Source: Deltaproteobacteria bacterium (GTDB lineage: Bacteria; Desulfobacterota; Binatia; Binatales; Binataceae). Taken from it: 64,000 bases of DNA. Positions 28,301 to 37,814 of this stretch are shown here, in pieces. The notes below the pieces were generated by a model. That model saw only the letters and a list, made by a program, of their open reading frames with translations, was not told the origin of the DNA and made no database searches. The stretch's first letter is position 1. Each line of letters starts with the position of its first letter. Position numbers and translations under genes: made by a program. Where the stretch lies: positions 62,001 to 126,000 of the forward strand of contig JAKBMB010000026.1 of NCBI GenBank assembly GCA_021831785.1, given 5' to 3'.

Positions 28301-28730
28301 CTTCCTCTTCTCGATCCCGATGGGTTTGATCGGCGTGGCCTGGATGCTCTACTTGACCCACACGACGCTTAACATCGAGTCGATGATGGGCGTCATCGTG
28401 ATGATCGGAATCGTGCACTCCAACGTGATTCTGCTCATCGAGTTTGCCAACGAACGACGTAAGGAGGGCATGCCGCTGCGCGAGGCAATCGTTCACGCAG
28501 CGCGAATCCGGATGCGGCCGATTCTGATGACGACGCTGGCCACGCTCGCGGCCCTCACGCCCGTGGCGCTCAATCTCGAGTCGGGTTCCGAGGCTTCGGT
28601 GCCGCTTGCACGCACGGTTATCGGCGGCCTTACGGTCTCGACCTTTATGACGCTGTTCCTGGCGCCGGCGCTGTGGGAGACGTTCTACGGTTGGAAGCAG
28701 CGGTTGGCAGAAAAACAGCGGACTCGATAA
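25326..28730 (+). CDS. RND-superfamily efflux permease (HAE1/AcrB-like), orphan
   Basis: 1134 residues, the length of an AcrB-type inner-membrane pump subunit. After a hydrophilic N-terminal extension (residues 1-65, Asp/Pro/Ala-rich), TM1 begins at about 72. The proton-relay aspartate pair is present in TM4 (GRLVDDSTVVLENI), and the two-fold repeat is clear, with porter domains after TM1 and around residue 620 and a C-terminal TM8-12 block (QGRSWLDPFIFLFSIPMG onward). The second TM6-like segment (SMFASYRESMMIVPLYCARF) departs from the usual pattern. No membrane-fusion or outer-membrane partner genes are adjacent, so it must use partners encoded elsewhere. The substrate is unknown. Confidence 0.88.
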   Translation: MPDDKPTSPIAPDDPAKHEADQTPGHLQAGADKAESTKQGHELSDKSAPDAARGADEVDLSGGTVPAFSLRNPHLTVVIAIIIAILGTVAFMQMPIDVFPRLHIKAAVVGTFYPGFAPLAIEANITSRYERFFTLGAGIEHIESRSVYGCSIIFVYFHEDVNIYAGAASLATLAMGDLGLMPPGTLPPIVLPYNTSSSLPVILVTITGPYSQIRLQNNARYNVRNFMATVHGASVPYPFGGKIRQIMAYVEREKLQARGLSVMDAVNAVNETNQIVPAGDAKIGNFDWYVYANAEIPHARSLDHVPIFTGRDEAPIYFGDVGKGMDDAQLQYNLVLIDGRPSVYIPIFKQTGANTLQVIEGVKRALPGVTGLRPGMKLGTLFSQEGTIMDAVEALEHEAIGGAILASLMILLFLGDLRTTFAIFLSIPLSILTGVLCLWLTHNTINVMTLGGFTLAIGRLVDDSTVVLENINRHLALGKSPLRAALEGADEVTFAILASTTTTVVVFLPVIFLWGVSKYLFTALALAVAFSMFASYRESMMIVPLYCARFLSVESARKAAAREEGTSTERGIIASFNRWYGRFNVRFSQWLEFALDHKPALITIVTVIFLASMTLFTRLGSRMFPRVDAGKFVITIRTPPGTRLEITTAVGQKIDRIIRRIIPPSDLNTIVQNLGVVPLISAIYTTNSGEDDGQVYVDLKEGHKRSSFYYEERIRKAFAEELPEVQSFFSSGSIIDAVLNFGALSAIDVQLSAAMIEPYSDMFTFARRIRRHLDKLPAIRQTFIKQIDDYPSLKVDVDREKAARLGVTERDVVTTLITALDNNEMVKPSIWIDPESGDDYYLSAQYFEHKINSFETILDLPVGSRFSSITTYMGHPPSRFTEASGHKEPVLLREVAKLRRETAPAEADHYNIQRVVDILVAPRTTDWGGTLLAVQNTVSQLPTPKGIHIYYRGSVELMRKSFQSFYGGFVLTVIIVYLIGVAQGRSWLDPFIFLFSIPMGLIGVAWMLYLTHTTLNIESMMGVIVMIGIVHSNVILLIEFANERRKEGMPLREAIVHAARIRMRPILMTTLATLAALTPVALNLESGSEASVPLARTVIGGLTVSTFMTLFLAPALWETFYGWKQRLAEKQRTR

Positions 28731-28788
28731 GCAGCCTCGGTCGAATTTCTCATCACGTCGGCTGCGCCGAGTCGCGAGAGATTCCGGC

Positions 28789-30441
28789 CTAAGCGCGCGC
28801 CTTGCGCTGCTGCTCGAGTTCGCGTAGTTCCCGTCGCCGAATCTTCCCCGTGATCGTCATCGGCAGGGATTCGACGAACTCTACTTCGCGCGGGTAAGCA
28901 TGGGCAGCAAGCCTGGTTTTCACATGCTGTTGGATTTCGGTCACGATTTGCGCGCCCGGCTCGAACCCCGGCAGCAGTTTGACGAAGGCTTTGATCATCT
29001 GCCCCCGCGCGGGGTCAGGCACACCGATAACCGCGCATGACGCCACTGCCTCATGTTCCATGATTTTGGCTTCCACTTCAGCGGGGCCGACCCTTAGACC
29101 CGAAGTCTTGATGATATCGTCGGTGCGGCCTTCAAAGTAAATGTAGCCGCGTTCGTCTGCATAGCCCAAATCTCCGGTGCGGCACCATTGCCCGACGAAT
29201 TTTTCCTTCATCGCCTCAGGGCTGTTCCAGTACTCCTTCATCACGATGGGGCTGTCGCGGCCGATCGCAATTTCCCCCCTCTGACCGAGAGGCAGCGGCA
29301 CGCCGTCGGGGTCGAGGATGGCGACCTGATGCCCGGGAAAAGGCTTCCCTAGAGGTTCGAGATCGGCCTTTTCGAGCGCCGAGCAATTGCCGATGAAGAT
29401 CATCGCTTCGGTCTGTCCGTAAAGCTGGTTGAAGTCACATCTGAGTTCGCCCTCAATCCATCGCGCAAGCTCCGGACTGACCGGCTCGGAACCGCATGAC
29501 ACGCAGCGCAGCTTGAGCCGGCTATGGGTCTGGCGCGGCTGCTTGACTTCGCGCAACGATTTGAGCGCTGTCGGCGCCAGAAAGCTCATCGTAACACCGT
29601 AGCGCTCCATCAGATCAAGCGTCCGCTCCGGATCAAAGCGCCGATCGCTGCGCCACACGACCGCCGGCACACCGTGGGGCCACAGCGCCAGAAGACTCAG
29701 CGCCAAGCCGCCGATCCAGGCCCAATCCGAAGGGCTGTAGAACACGTCGCCCGCACGGAAAAAGTTGGCCGAGTAATCCGCGCCATTGTGCCCGGCCACG
29801 AAGCGCGCTGCGTGCAAAACACCCTTGGAGCCGCCTGTGGTGCCCGACGTGTACATCAATAGAATCGGGTCCTCGGCCGAACTGGGCCCCATCGTGAAGT
29901 CGGGCGCGCCCTTGCGCAAAAGCTCATCGAAGTTCAGACCGCCTTTATCGCCTCCTACTACGATCACCTGAGGGGCGTCGGAACCCAGCTTGCGCACTTC
30001 TTCGAGTTTGTCGACCTGCGCCGCTTCGACGGCAATCGCGCGGGCCGAACCGTTCTCGGCGCGGTACCTGATTCCATCAGGCCCGAACAAGCGTGAGATG
30101 GGCAGAGCAATGGCGCCGAGTCGATACAGCGCCATGTGCAAAATTGCGGTCTCCGGACGCTGCGGAAGATTGACTGCGACCACGTCGCCGCGCCCGATCC
30201 CGATTCCGCGCAAAGCGTTGGCGGCGCGGTTGCTAGCCTCGATAAGCTGGCCAAAGGTGTAGGCGCCCTTAGGCCCGTCATCGTCCTCGTAGTAAAGCGC
30301 AATTTTATCGGGGTTTGCGCGATGGCGGTCCAGACAGTCGGCCGCGACGTTGTAATCTTGGGGAATTTGCCAGCGATGGCGGGCGCACGCGTCCGCGCAA
30401 CTTTTCGCGCCGACAACGGTCTGTTCCTTGAGCCCGATCAT
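28789..30441 (-). CDS. AMP-forming acyl-CoA synthetase (medium-chain ACSM/acetate-like)
   Basis: 550 residues from the ATG at 30441; an in-frame TTG at 30516 is less likely. ANL-superfamily motifs are LLMYTSGTTGGSKGVLH (P-loop), SPSDWAWIGG, NQLYGQTEAM (A5), WCRTGDLGYADERGY (A7), GRTDDIIKTSGLRVGPAEVE (A8) and MTITGKIRRREL with the catalytic lysine. The PSDWAW and GLRVGPAEVE patterns are those of acetyl-/medium-chain acyl-CoA synthetases. It is monocistronic and divergent from the trehalose operon. Chain-length preference cannot be read from the sequence. Confidence 0.87.
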   Translation of the reverse strand: MIGLKEQTVVGAKSCADACARHRWQIPQDYNVAADCLDRHRANPDKIALYYEDDDGPKGAYTFGQLIEASNRAANALRGIGIGRGDVVAVNLPQRPETAILHMALYRLGAIALPISRLFGPDGIRYRAENGSARAIAVEAAQVDKLEEVRKLGSDAPQVIVVGGDKGGLNFDELLRKGAPDFTMGPSSAEDPILLMYTSGTTGGSKGVLHAARFVAGHNGADYSANFFRAGDVFYSPSDWAWIGGLALSLLALWPHGVPAVVWRSDRRFDPERTLDLMERYGVTMSFLAPTALKSLREVKQPRQTHSRLKLRCVSCGSEPVSPELARWIEGELRCDFNQLYGQTEAMIFIGNCSALEKADLEPLGKPFPGHQVAILDPDGVPLPLGQRGEIAIGRDSPIVMKEYWNSPEAMKEKFVGQWCRTGDLGYADERGYIYFEGRTDDIIKTSGLRVGPAEVEAKIMEHEAVASCAVIGVPDPARGQMIKAFVKLLPGFEPGAQIVTEIQQHVKTRLAAHAYPREVEFVESLPMTITGKIRRRELRELEQQRKARA

Positions 30442-30811
30442 GGCCTGACGTGGAAGCTGACTAAGTTTGTACACCGTCGCGCTGTTTGACGCTTTCGCAG
30501 CCGCGCACGTGGTCAACCCAGGCGGCCAGCGTTATTTCGACCGTCTTCCCCCCACGCTTAATCATTGTCGCACCATGCGGCGCGATGTCAATGGCAGAAC
30601 AACCGGCAACTTGCCCTGCCGGGTTTAAGTGCGCCATTATTGTTATGGTGTTCGTGCGACGCCACGACAACCCCGCGCCACTAGATAGCACGGCGCAAAG
30701 TCGCTTCTCTCGGACGTTCCCGCCGTGCGGCGTTGGCTGCAAAAGCTCGTTCGCCGGTCGCCACCCCCGGGCTCTCATGAACGCGCATCCTTGGATTCAC
30801 CGAATCGAGCT
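30442..30811. other. Divergent control region between the acyl-CoA synthetase and glgX
   Basis: 370 bases. It must carry both promoters, but I could not settle on a clear -35/-10 pair. An AT-richer patch lies around 30630-30660. Part of this stretch (30725-30811) is open in the glgX frame but unlike the family, so I left it outside the gene. Confidence 0.4.
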
Positions 30812-32932
30812 GTGAAGACGCGCCCGGGGGTTCCTTACCCGTTAGGCGCAGTGTGGAACAGCGAAGGCGTCAATTTCGCGCTCGCCTGCGAGCACGCGAC
30901 CCGTGTGGAGCTTTGCCTGTTCGGTGGTCCAGACGGCAATGAGCAGATAGCGAGAATTCCCGTGACCGAGGTCACCGACCGGGTTTGGCACATCTACGTG
31001 CCTGGTATCGGGCCCGGCCAGCGCTACGGCTACCGAGTACACGGTCCTTACGAACCCGCTAAGGGCCTGCGATTCAACAAGTACAAGTCCTTGCTCGACC
31101 CGTATGCCAAAGCAATCGACCGAACAATTACGTGGGACGACACTCTGTTCGGCTACCGGATTGGCCACCGCAGAGCCGACCTGAGCCGAGACAACCGCGA
31201 CAATGCGGCCACGATGCCGAAGAGCGTGGTGATTGACCCGAGCTTTGAATGGGACGCAGATCGGAGGCCAAATATCGCTTGGCATGAAACGATTATCTAT
31301 GAGCTTCATGTCAAGGGTTTTACCAAGCGCCACCCAGGAGTTCCCGAGAAGCTTCGCGGCACCTACGCTGGTCTCGCCTGCCCGTCAGTGATCGACTATT
31401 TGCGCTCACTCGGCGTCACCGCGGTTGAGCTGATGCCGATCCATCAGTTTGTCGCCGACCGCCATCTCGTGGAGCGCGGGCTTACGAATTACTGGGGCTA
31501 TAACTCGATTGGCTATTTCGCTCCCGACGTGCGTTACGCAGCAAGCGGCGGCCTCGGCGAGCAGGTGCGCGAGTTCAAAACAATGGTGAAAACGCTTCAT
31601 GCGGCTGGGCTGGAAGTGATACTGGACGTGGTTTACAACCACACTGGCGAAGGCAACCAACTCGGGCCTACGCTCTGCTTCCGCGGCATCGACAATGCCG
31701 CGTATTACCGGCTGGTTGCGGACAAACCGCGCTACTATATGGACTACACGGGCTGCGGCAATACCCTGAACATGACCGATCCCAATACGTTGCAACTAAT
31801 CATGGATAGTCTGCGTTACTGGGTCCTGGAGATGCACGTGGACGGCTTTCGCTTCGATCTCGCCTCTGCGCTCGCGCGCGAGCTTCACGAGGTGGACCGC
31901 CTCGGCGCGTTCTTCGACATCATCCACCAAGACCCGGTCCTCTCGCAGGTCAAGTTAATCGCCGAGCCCTGGGACCTGGGCGAAGGCGGATATCAAGTCG
32001 GCAACTTTCCGCCGCAGTGGTCCGAGTGGAACGGGAAGTATCGTGACACGGCGCGCGATTATTGGCGCGGAATCGACCAGCGGCTGGCCGAGTTTGCCAC
32101 CCGTCTGACCGGCAGTTCCGATCTCTACAAGCCGGGCCGCCGCTCGCCGATCGCGAGTATCAACTTTATCACCGCGCACGACGGATTTACTCTGCATGAC
32201 CTCGTCTCATACAACGACAAGCACAACGAAGCGAATGGCGAGGACAACGGGGACGGAACCAATGACAATCGCTCCTGGAACTGCGGCGTTGAAGGCCCGA
32301 GCGACGACCCGGCGATCGATGCCCTGCGCTCGCGTCAAAAGCGCAATTTTCTCTCCACCCTTTTTCTCTCGCAGGGAATCCCCATGCTATTGGCTGGTGA
32401 CGAATTCGGTCGGACTCAAGGCGGCAACAATAACGCTTACTGCCAGGACAATGCAATCTCCTGGCTCGACTGGAACAAGGCTGACCACAGTCTTTTGGAG
32501 TTCACACGCCAACTCATCGCTTTTCGCCGCAGCCATCCAGTCTTTCGCCGCCGCCGCTGGTTTCAAGGCCGGCCGCTTTACGGCGCAGGCGTGGGCGATA
32601 TCGGCTGGTTCAAGCCCGACGGAGAAGAGATGTCCGACGAAGACTGGAATAATGGCTTCGCTAAATCCCTCGGCGTCTACCTCAACGGCGAGGCGATCCC
32701 GAGTCCCGACGCGATGGGCAATCGAATCGTGGACCAAAGTTTTTATCTGCTATTCAATGCGCATCACGAGCCGATCGCCTTTACTTTACCGGCGCGCAAC
32801 TGGGGCAAAAGCTGGTCCCTGGTACTGGACACCAACGCCGAATCTAGTTGGCAGAATGGCCAGACCTATCGGACGGGCCGGCAGTTTGAAGTCGCCGCGC
32901 GCTCAGTGGTCGTGCTTTGCCGTGTCGATTGA
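30812..32932 (+). CDS. glgX: Glycogen debranching enzyme (TreX/GlgX type)
   Basis: Hydrolyses alpha-1,6 branches of glycogen to give linear maltodextrin. N-terminal CBM48 domain ([36 protein letters not shown]) followed by the GH13 barrel: [11 protein letters not shown], nucleophile DGFRFDLAS, acid/base [16 protein letters not shown], and [17 protein letters not shown] with the transition-state Asp. The GTG at 30812 gives 706 residues and begins just before the family signature; GTG at 30725 would add 29 unmatched residues, and neither has a good SD. Its stop overlaps the treY start (GTGTCGATTGA), so the three genes are coupled. In this context it supplies the linear chains used by TreY. Confidence 0.93.
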   Translation: MKTRPGVPYPLGAVWNSEGVNFALACEHATRVELCLFGGPDGNEQIARIPVTEVTDRVWHIYVPGIGPGQRYGYRVHGPYEPAKGLRFNKYKSLLDPYAKAIDRTITWDDTLFGYRIGHRRADLSRDNRDNAATMPKSVVIDPSFEWDADRRPNIAWHETIIYELHVKGFTKRHPGVPEKLRGTYAGLACPSVIDYLRSLGVTAVELMPIHQFVADRHLVERGLTNYWGYNSIGYFAPDVRYAASGGLGEQVREFKTMVKTLHAAGLEVILDVVYNHTGEGNQLGPTLCFRGIDNAAYYRLVADKPRYYMDYTGCGNTLNMTDPNTLQLIMDSLRYWVLEMHVDGFRFDLASALARELHEVDRLGAFFDIIHQDPVLSQVKLIAEPWDLGEGGYQVGNFPPQWSEWNGKYRDTARDYWRGIDQRLAEFATRLTGSSDLYKPGRRSPIASINFITAHDGFTLHDLVSYNDKHNEANGEDNGDGTNDNRSWNCGVEGPSDDPAIDALRSRQKRNFLSTLFLSQGIPMLLAGDEFGRTQGGNNNAYCQDNAISWLDWNKADHSLLEFTRQLIAFRRSHPVFRRRRWFQGRPLYGAGVGDIGWFKPDGEEMSDEDWNNGFAKSLGVYLNGEAIPSPDAMGNRIVDQSFYLLFNAHHEPIAFTLPARNWGKSWSLVLDTNAESSWQNGQTYRTGRQFEVAARSVVVLCRVD

Positions 32933-35576
32933 ACCGCGCGCCACCTATCGAGTTCAGCTCCGGCCGGGCTTCGGCTTCGAGCAAGCCGCGGAGATCGCTT
33001 CCTATCTCGTCGAACTCGGCATAAGTCATCTCTATCTTTCGCCTTGTCTTCAGGCGGCGGCAGGAAGCACACACGGTTACGACGTTGTCAATCCACACCA
33101 GGTGAGCCAGGAACTGGGCGGCGCCCAAGGACATTCGCGCCTCTGCGCGGTCCTCAATAAACTCGGCCTCAAACAACTCCTCGATATCGTGCCAAACCAT
33201 ATGGCGATCGCAGGCGCGGAGAACCCTTGGTGGTGGGACGTGCTCGAAAACGGGCGCTTCAGCCCTTACGCTGACTATTTCGACATCGACTGGAACCCGC
33301 CGGAAGCCAAGCTCAGGAACCGCGTCTTAATGCCCGTGCTCGACGACCATTACGGGCGCGTGCTGGAAAACGGCGACCTTAAGCTTAAGCGCGACGGAAC
33401 GTCGTTCAGTATCGCCTACGGCCCAGCATGTTGGCCGTTAGCCGCGCATACGCTCCACGATATTTTGGGTCGAGCGGCCGCGCGTTCGGACTGCGCCGAA
33501 CTCGAGTTTATTGCTGAGGCCCTCAAGGGATTGGGCCCTCCGGCTGCTGCCGCCGATAACCGAGAGGCGCAACGCCGCCGGCGCAGCGCGTGGACATTGC
33601 GCAGCTTATTGCGCCGCCTGCTGGAGGAGCAACCTGAGATCGTGGCTGTGGTTGACACCGTGGTCGCCGAAATCAATGCCGATCCTGATGTGCTAGACGC
33701 TCTGCTCGAAGCCCAGCATTACCGCCTGGCCTTCTATCGCGCAGCGCAGCGTGACCTAAGCTACCGGCGGTTTTTCGCGATCAATTCGCTTGTCGCGTTG
33801 CGGACCGAGAACCAAAGCGTCTTTGCCGACCTGCACGCGCTACCGCTGCACTGGCTCGAAGAAAAAATAATTGACGGCGTCAGGGTTGACCACATTGACG
33901 GTCTGCGCGATCCCCAAGAGTACCTGAGCCGTTTAAGGCAGCGTGCGCCACAAGCCTGGATAGTGATCGAGAAGATTCTCGAACGCGACGAGCGACTGCC
34001 ACCATCATGGCCGGTGGCGGGCACCACCGGCTACGACTTTCTCAACCTTGTCGGCGGCTTGCTGGTCGATCCTGCGGGCGAACAAGCGCTGACGCGATTC
34101 TATCGCGATTTCACCGGCGAGGTTGTTGATTACGCGGCTCTCGCCATCGACAAAAAACGCTTGGCGCTCAGCGACCTGCTGGGAAGCGATCTCAATCGCT
34201 TGACCGCGCTGTTCCTTGATATCTGCGAACATCGTCGGCGCCATCGTGACTACACTCGCCACGAGTTGCACGAAGCGTTGCGCGCCGTGACTGCGCGCTT
34301 CCCGGTCTATCGCACTTACGTTCGAGCCGCGGCTGACCGCGCTGCCCCGAACGATATCGCATACATCGAGCGAGCGATCGCCGCAGCAAAAGAGGCACGA
34401 GGGGACCTCGACGGCGAAATCTTTGATCTTCTAAAGCGCATCCTAACGCTCGAGATCGGAGGCAACCTCGAGACGGAACTGGCGATGCGTTTCCAGCAGC
34501 TCACGCCAGCAGTGATGGCCAAAGGCGTCGAGGATACCGCGCTTTATTGCTACAACCGCTTCGTCGCGCTAAACGAGGTGGGGTCCGCTCCGCGCCAGTT
34601 TGGCGTCAGCCTCGAGGAATTCCATCGCCGAATGATCGAAAGGCAAGCGCGCCATCCGCTTGCGCTGCTTGCTACCTCGACGCACGACACTAAGCGCAGC
34701 GAAGACGTTCGCGCGCGTCTTTACGTGCTATCGGAAATCCCGCACCGCTGGACCGAGACCGTCGCGCGCTGGGCTTTTGCCAACCAGCGCCATTGGCAGT
34801 CAGACCCGGATCGCAACGCGGAGTTTCTACTGTACCAGACACTTGTCGGTGCCTGGCCGATCGCAACGGATCGCGTGCTCGCTTACATGGAGAAAGCGAC
34901 ACGCGAGGCGAGCCTTCACACCTCATGGAGCCGGCCGAATCCGCGTTATGAGGCAGGCCTTCGGGGGTTTGTCCACGCCATCCTCGACGATCGCGAATTC
35001 ATCGCGCGACTCGAGAGCTTCGTGAGCGAGATAGTCGCGCCCGGGAGAGTTAATTCGCTCACCCAGACTTTACTCAAGCTCACCGCACCTGGGATACCCG
35101 ATATCTACCAAGGCGCGGAACTGTGGGACCTTTCGCTGGTCGATCCGGACAACCGCCGCCCGGTGGACTTCGCGTACCGCCAGCGGCTGTTGAGCGAACT
35201 TGAGGGAATCACCCCAGAGGAAGCGATGCGCCGCAGCGATGAGGGTCTGCCCAAACTGTGGCTGATCCGCCGCGCTCTGGCGCTGCGCGGTAAGCGGCCG
35301 GAATTGTTCGGCTCGGCCAGCAGCTATCAGCCGCTTTATGCCGAAGGCACGCAGGCGAAGCGTTTGATCGCCTTCTCGCGCGCCAGCGCTGTGGTCGTAG
35401 CTGCGCCGCGCTTTAACCTTAAGATCGGAGGTAGATGCGATGATACCACGCTCGAATTACCCGGTTCGCGCTGGCGAAATGAACTGACCGGAGAGTCGAT
35501 CGACGACGCCAGGCTCCCCGTGGGCCGTCTGTTTGACCGCTTTCCGGTATGCCTGCTTGCGCGCAGGGAGGGCTGA
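32922..35576 (+). CDS. treY: Malto-oligosyltrehalose synthase
   Basis: Converts the reducing-end alpha-1,4 bond of a maltodextrin into an alpha,alpha-1,1 bond, giving maltooligosyl-trehalose. 884 residues, as usual for TreY. Characteristic blocks: ATYRVQL near the start, [31 protein letters not shown] (nucleophile region), [14 protein letters not shown] (acid/base region), GTTGYDFLN, and [15 protein letters not shown] late in the protein. The open frame extends upstream inside glgX, but the GTG at 32922 is chosen because homology starts there. It overlaps glgX by 11 bases and ends 3 bases before treZ. Confidence 0.95.
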   Translation: MSIEPRATYRVQLRPGFGFEQAAEIASYLVELGISHLYLSPCLQAAAGSTHGYDVVNPHQVSQELGGAQGHSRLCAVLNKLGLKQLLDIVPNHMAIAGAENPWWWDVLENGRFSPYADYFDIDWNPPEAKLRNRVLMPVLDDHYGRVLENGDLKLKRDGTSFSIAYGPACWPLAAHTLHDILGRAAARSDCAELEFIAEALKGLGPPAAAADNREAQRRRRSAWTLRSLLRRLLEEQPEIVAVVDTVVAEINADPDVLDALLEAQHYRLAFYRAAQRDLSYRRFFAINSLVALRTENQSVFADLHALPLHWLEEKIIDGVRVDHIDGLRDPQEYLSRLRQRAPQAWIVIEKILERDERLPPSWPVAGTTGYDFLNLVGGLLVDPAGEQALTRFYRDFTGEVVDYAALAIDKKRLALSDLLGSDLNRLTALFLDICEHRRRHRDYTRHELHEALRAVTARFPVYRTYVRAAADRAAPNDIAYIERAIAAAKEARGDLDGEIFDLLKRILTLEIGGNLETELAMRFQQLTPAVMAKGVEDTALYCYNRFVALNEVGSAPRQFGVSLEEFHRRMIERQARHPLALLATSTHDTKRSEDVRARLYVLSEIPHRWTETVARWAFANQRHWQSDPDRNAEFLLYQTLVGAWPIATDRVLAYMEKATREASLHTSWSRPNPRYEAGLRGFVHAILDDREFIARLESFVSEIVAPGRVNSLTQTLLKLTAPGIPDIYQGAELWDLSLVDPDNRRPVDFAYRQRLLSELEGITPEEAMRRSDEGLPKLWLIRRALALRGKRPELFGSASSYQPLYAEGTQAKRLIAFSRASAVVVAAPRFNLKIGGRCDDTTLELPGSRWRNELTGESIDDARLPVGRLFDRFPVCLLARREG

Positions 35577-35579
35577 GGC

Positions 35580-37319
35580 GTGACGAAGTTCGAGGTCTGG
35601 GCGCCCCTTGCAGGACAAGTGGAGCTAGAGGTCTCGGGAATGCGCATCCCCATGTCGGCCGGCCAGCGCGGATGGTGGCGGGTTGACACCCCGATCGTCA
35701 ACCCCGCGGACGACTACGCGTTCTTTCTGGACGGCCAAGGGCCGTTTCCCGATCCTCGCTCGCCGTATCAGCCTTACGGTGTGCACGGTCACTCGCGTCC
35801 GGTCGACCATCAGGCGTTTCGATGGAGCGATCAGCGATGGCAGGCGCCGCCGCTGAGCGCGGCGGTGATCTACGAACTTCACGTGGGAACCTTCACTCCG
35901 GAAGGCACATTCGACGCCGCCATCTCGCGCCTCGACCACCTCGTCGAGCTGGGCGTGACACATGTCGAGCTGATGCCCGTGGCAGAGTTTCCTGGCCGGC
36001 GTGGATGGGGTTATGACGGCGTCGATCTGTACGCGCCTCATCATGCTTACGGCGGACCGGACGGACTCAAGCGGCTGGTCGACGCCTGCCACGCGCGGGG
36101 CTTAGCGGTTTTGCTTGACGTGGTCTACAACCATCTAGGCCCCGACGGCAATTACCTAGGCCGTTTCGGGCCCTACTTCAGCCGCGGCCACTCGATAGCC
36201 TGGGGCGAAGCGATTAACTTCGACGGACCAAACAGCGAACCCGTGCGCCGCTTCTTTATCGATAATGCCCTCATGTGGTTTCGCGACTACCATTTCGACG
36301 GCTTAAGGCTCGACGCCGTGCATGCCATATTCGATGCTTCAGCGACGCATTTTCTGGAACAGCTAGCGATGGAGGCCGAACTGTTGGGCGCGCAACTCGG
36401 GCGCCACTTGGTCTTGATCGCCGAGAGCGATTTGAACGATCCGCGAATCGTGCGCCCGCGCGAAGCGAGCGGCTACGGAATCCACGCGCAGTGGAACGAC
36501 GATTTTCACCATGCGCTCCACTCTGCGTTCACCGGCGAGCGCTCAGGTTACTACCAGGACTTCGGCCCTATCGCGCATATCGCCAAAGCGCTCCGGCACG
36601 GATTCGTTTACGACGGCTGCTACTCCGAGCATCGCGCGCGCCCGCACGGCCGCCCGGCCACCGGCCTCTCGGGCCATCGCTTCCTGGGGTATTTCCAGAA
36701 CCATGATCAGGTGGGAAACCGCGCTAGGGGCGACCGCGCGAGCGCGCTCCTAACCCCGGGGCGGCTCAAGGCCGCCGCCGCGCTGGTCATGACCGCGCCG
36801 TTTGGCCCCATGCTCTTCCAGGGCGAGGAATGGGGTGCCTCATCGTCGTTTGTCTTCTTCACCGACCACGGCAATCCCGTTCTCGCCAAGGGCGTGCGCG
36901 AGGGACGCCGGCGCGAGTTCGAGGCTTTCGGCTGGAAGGCCGAAGAAATCCCCGACCCGCAGGCCGAGGATAGCTTCTTGCGCTCCAAGCTCGATTGGAA
37001 TGAAGTCCGCGCCGGCTGGCACGCCGAACTTTTCGAGTGGTGGAAAAGCCTTATACGTCTGCGCCGCAACACTGCGGCCTTGGCCGACGGGCGCATGGAC
37101 CAGGTCAACGTCGCGTTCGACGAAGACGCAAAGTGGCTGCGCGTCAAGCGCGGACCGATAGCCGTGGCGGTGAACCTGGGCCCCCAACGCGCGCGCGTTG
37201 CGCTCGGCTATACGGTCGCGCCCAAGCTTTTGCTTGCTTCCGACCGATCGATCACCGCGGGCGCGGGCGCCGTCGAAATGCCGCCCGACTCGGTGGCAAT
37301 CGTTGCGCGACCCGCGTAA
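35580..37319 (+). CDS. treZ: Malto-oligosyltrehalose trehalohydrolase
   Basis: Releases trehalose from maltooligosyl-trehalose. 579 residues: an N-terminal beta-sandwich (1-90), then a GH13 barrel with YELHVGTFTPEGTFDAA (98-114), GWGYDGVDLYAPHHAYGG (142-159), DVVYNHLGP, nucleophile Asp245 (DGLRLDAVHAI), acid/base Glu282 (VLIAESDLN) and FQNHDQVGN for the third carboxylate. The GTG start lies 3 bases after the treY stop. Last gene of glgX-treY-treZ, which makes trehalose from stored glucan without UDP-glucose. Trehalose here probably serves as an osmotic or desiccation protectant. Confidence 0.95.
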   Translation: MTKFEVWAPLAGQVELEVSGMRIPMSAGQRGWWRVDTPIVNPADDYAFFLDGQGPFPDPRSPYQPYGVHGHSRPVDHQAFRWSDQRWQAPPLSAAVIYELHVGTFTPEGTFDAAISRLDHLVELGVTHVELMPVAEFPGRRGWGYDGVDLYAPHHAYGGPDGLKRLVDACHARGLAVLLDVVYNHLGPDGNYLGRFGPYFSRGHSIAWGEAINFDGPNSEPVRRFFIDNALMWFRDYHFDGLRLDAVHAIFDASATHFLEQLAMEAELLGAQLGRHLVLIAESDLNDPRIVRPREASGYGIHAQWNDDFHHALHSAFTGERSGYYQDFGPIAHIAKALRHGFVYDGCYSEHRARPHGRPATGLSGHRFLGYFQNHDQVGNRARGDRASALLTPGRLKAAAALVMTAPFGPMLFQGEEWGASSSFVFFTDHGNPVLAKGVREGRRREFEAFGWKAEEIPDPQAEDSFLRSKLDWNEVRAGWHAELFEWWKSLIRLRRNTAALADGRMDQVNVAFDEDAKWLRVKRGPIAVAVNLGPQRARVALGYTVAPKLLLASDRSITAGAGAVEMPPDSVAIVARPA

Positions 37320-37320
37320 C

Positions 37321-37336
37321 CGTTCGCCGGCGAACG
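37321..37336. repeat. Perfect 16-bp palindrome after treZ
   Basis: CGTTCGCCGGCGAACG lies one base after the treZ stop. It could form a short hairpin at the RNA 3' end of the trehalose operon, but there is no T-run, so a rho-independent terminator is not supported. Confidence 0.45.
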
Positions 37337-37610
37337 AGCGCTCACAAGCCAAGGCGGCAGTATCAAACCCGAAAAGCCTCGCCGCTCGTGTCCTGTTCCG
37401 TAAATTCATGTCATTGATTTGAGCGAAAAGTCGTGAGTTTTCAAGCGTTTTTTATTTATCGAATCTGTAGGACAGTACACTAGTTAGGCCAATAATATAC
37501 CTGACTGACCACGCTTCTTGTGTTACGTTTAAATCAAGGATACGCCAAAGACACTGCGAGAAGCTATCATGTTCTTCTCGGATCTCGACAACTGCCGGCG
37601 CTTCAAGGAA

Positions 37611-37640
37611 AAGGTCGCGGGTTCGAATCCCGCCGGGCAC
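37611..37640 (+). other. tRNA 3'-end fragment (possible attachment site)
   Basis: AGGTC, then a perfect T-arm (GCGGG-TTCGAAT-CCCGC), followed by CGGGCAC-A, which would be the 3' acceptor strand and discriminator base. The matching 5' acceptor strand GTGCCCG and a D-arm or anticodon arm are not found upstream, so this is not a complete tRNA. Such fragments are left or carried by elements that integrate into tRNA 3' ends. It starts an AT-richer patch that contains the orphan membrane gene. There is no integrase gene in the window. The remaining gap (37337-37814) is AT-rich with no gene recognised. Confidence 0.5.
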
Positions 37641-37737
37641 ATTGATGAAACACGTATTCATAGCGTAAAGTCAAAAGCCCGACGGGAACATCTGTCCTTG
37701 AGCGAGAAGCGAAAGCCGCGACCAAGGCTGAGTTCTG

Positions 37738-37773
37738 AAAGGCCGGACTCGAAAAGGTTCGGCCTTTCCTTTT
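37738..37773 (+). terminator. Rho-independent terminator-like hairpin
   Basis: AAAGGCCG (37738-37745) pairs with CGGCCTTT (37760-37767) and is followed by CCTTTTTC. It would end transcription coming from the left, about 100 bases after the tRNA fragment, where no gene is recognised. It may belong to an unrecognised small RNA in 37640-37770. Confidence 0.5.
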
Positions 37774-37814
37774 TCAGAGAACCTTTCGAGTTATCGTACG
37801 CGAGTATGAGAGGG

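Noticed and set aside
32196-32921. N-terminal extension of treY inside glgX
   Set aside because: The open frame continues upstream, but this part is read in the wrong frame of glgX and matches nothing; TreY homology begins at the GTG at 32922.
37561-37640. Complete tRNA gene
   Set aside because: Only the T-arm and the 3' acceptor strand are present; no 5' acceptor strand, D-arm or paired anticodon arm could be found.
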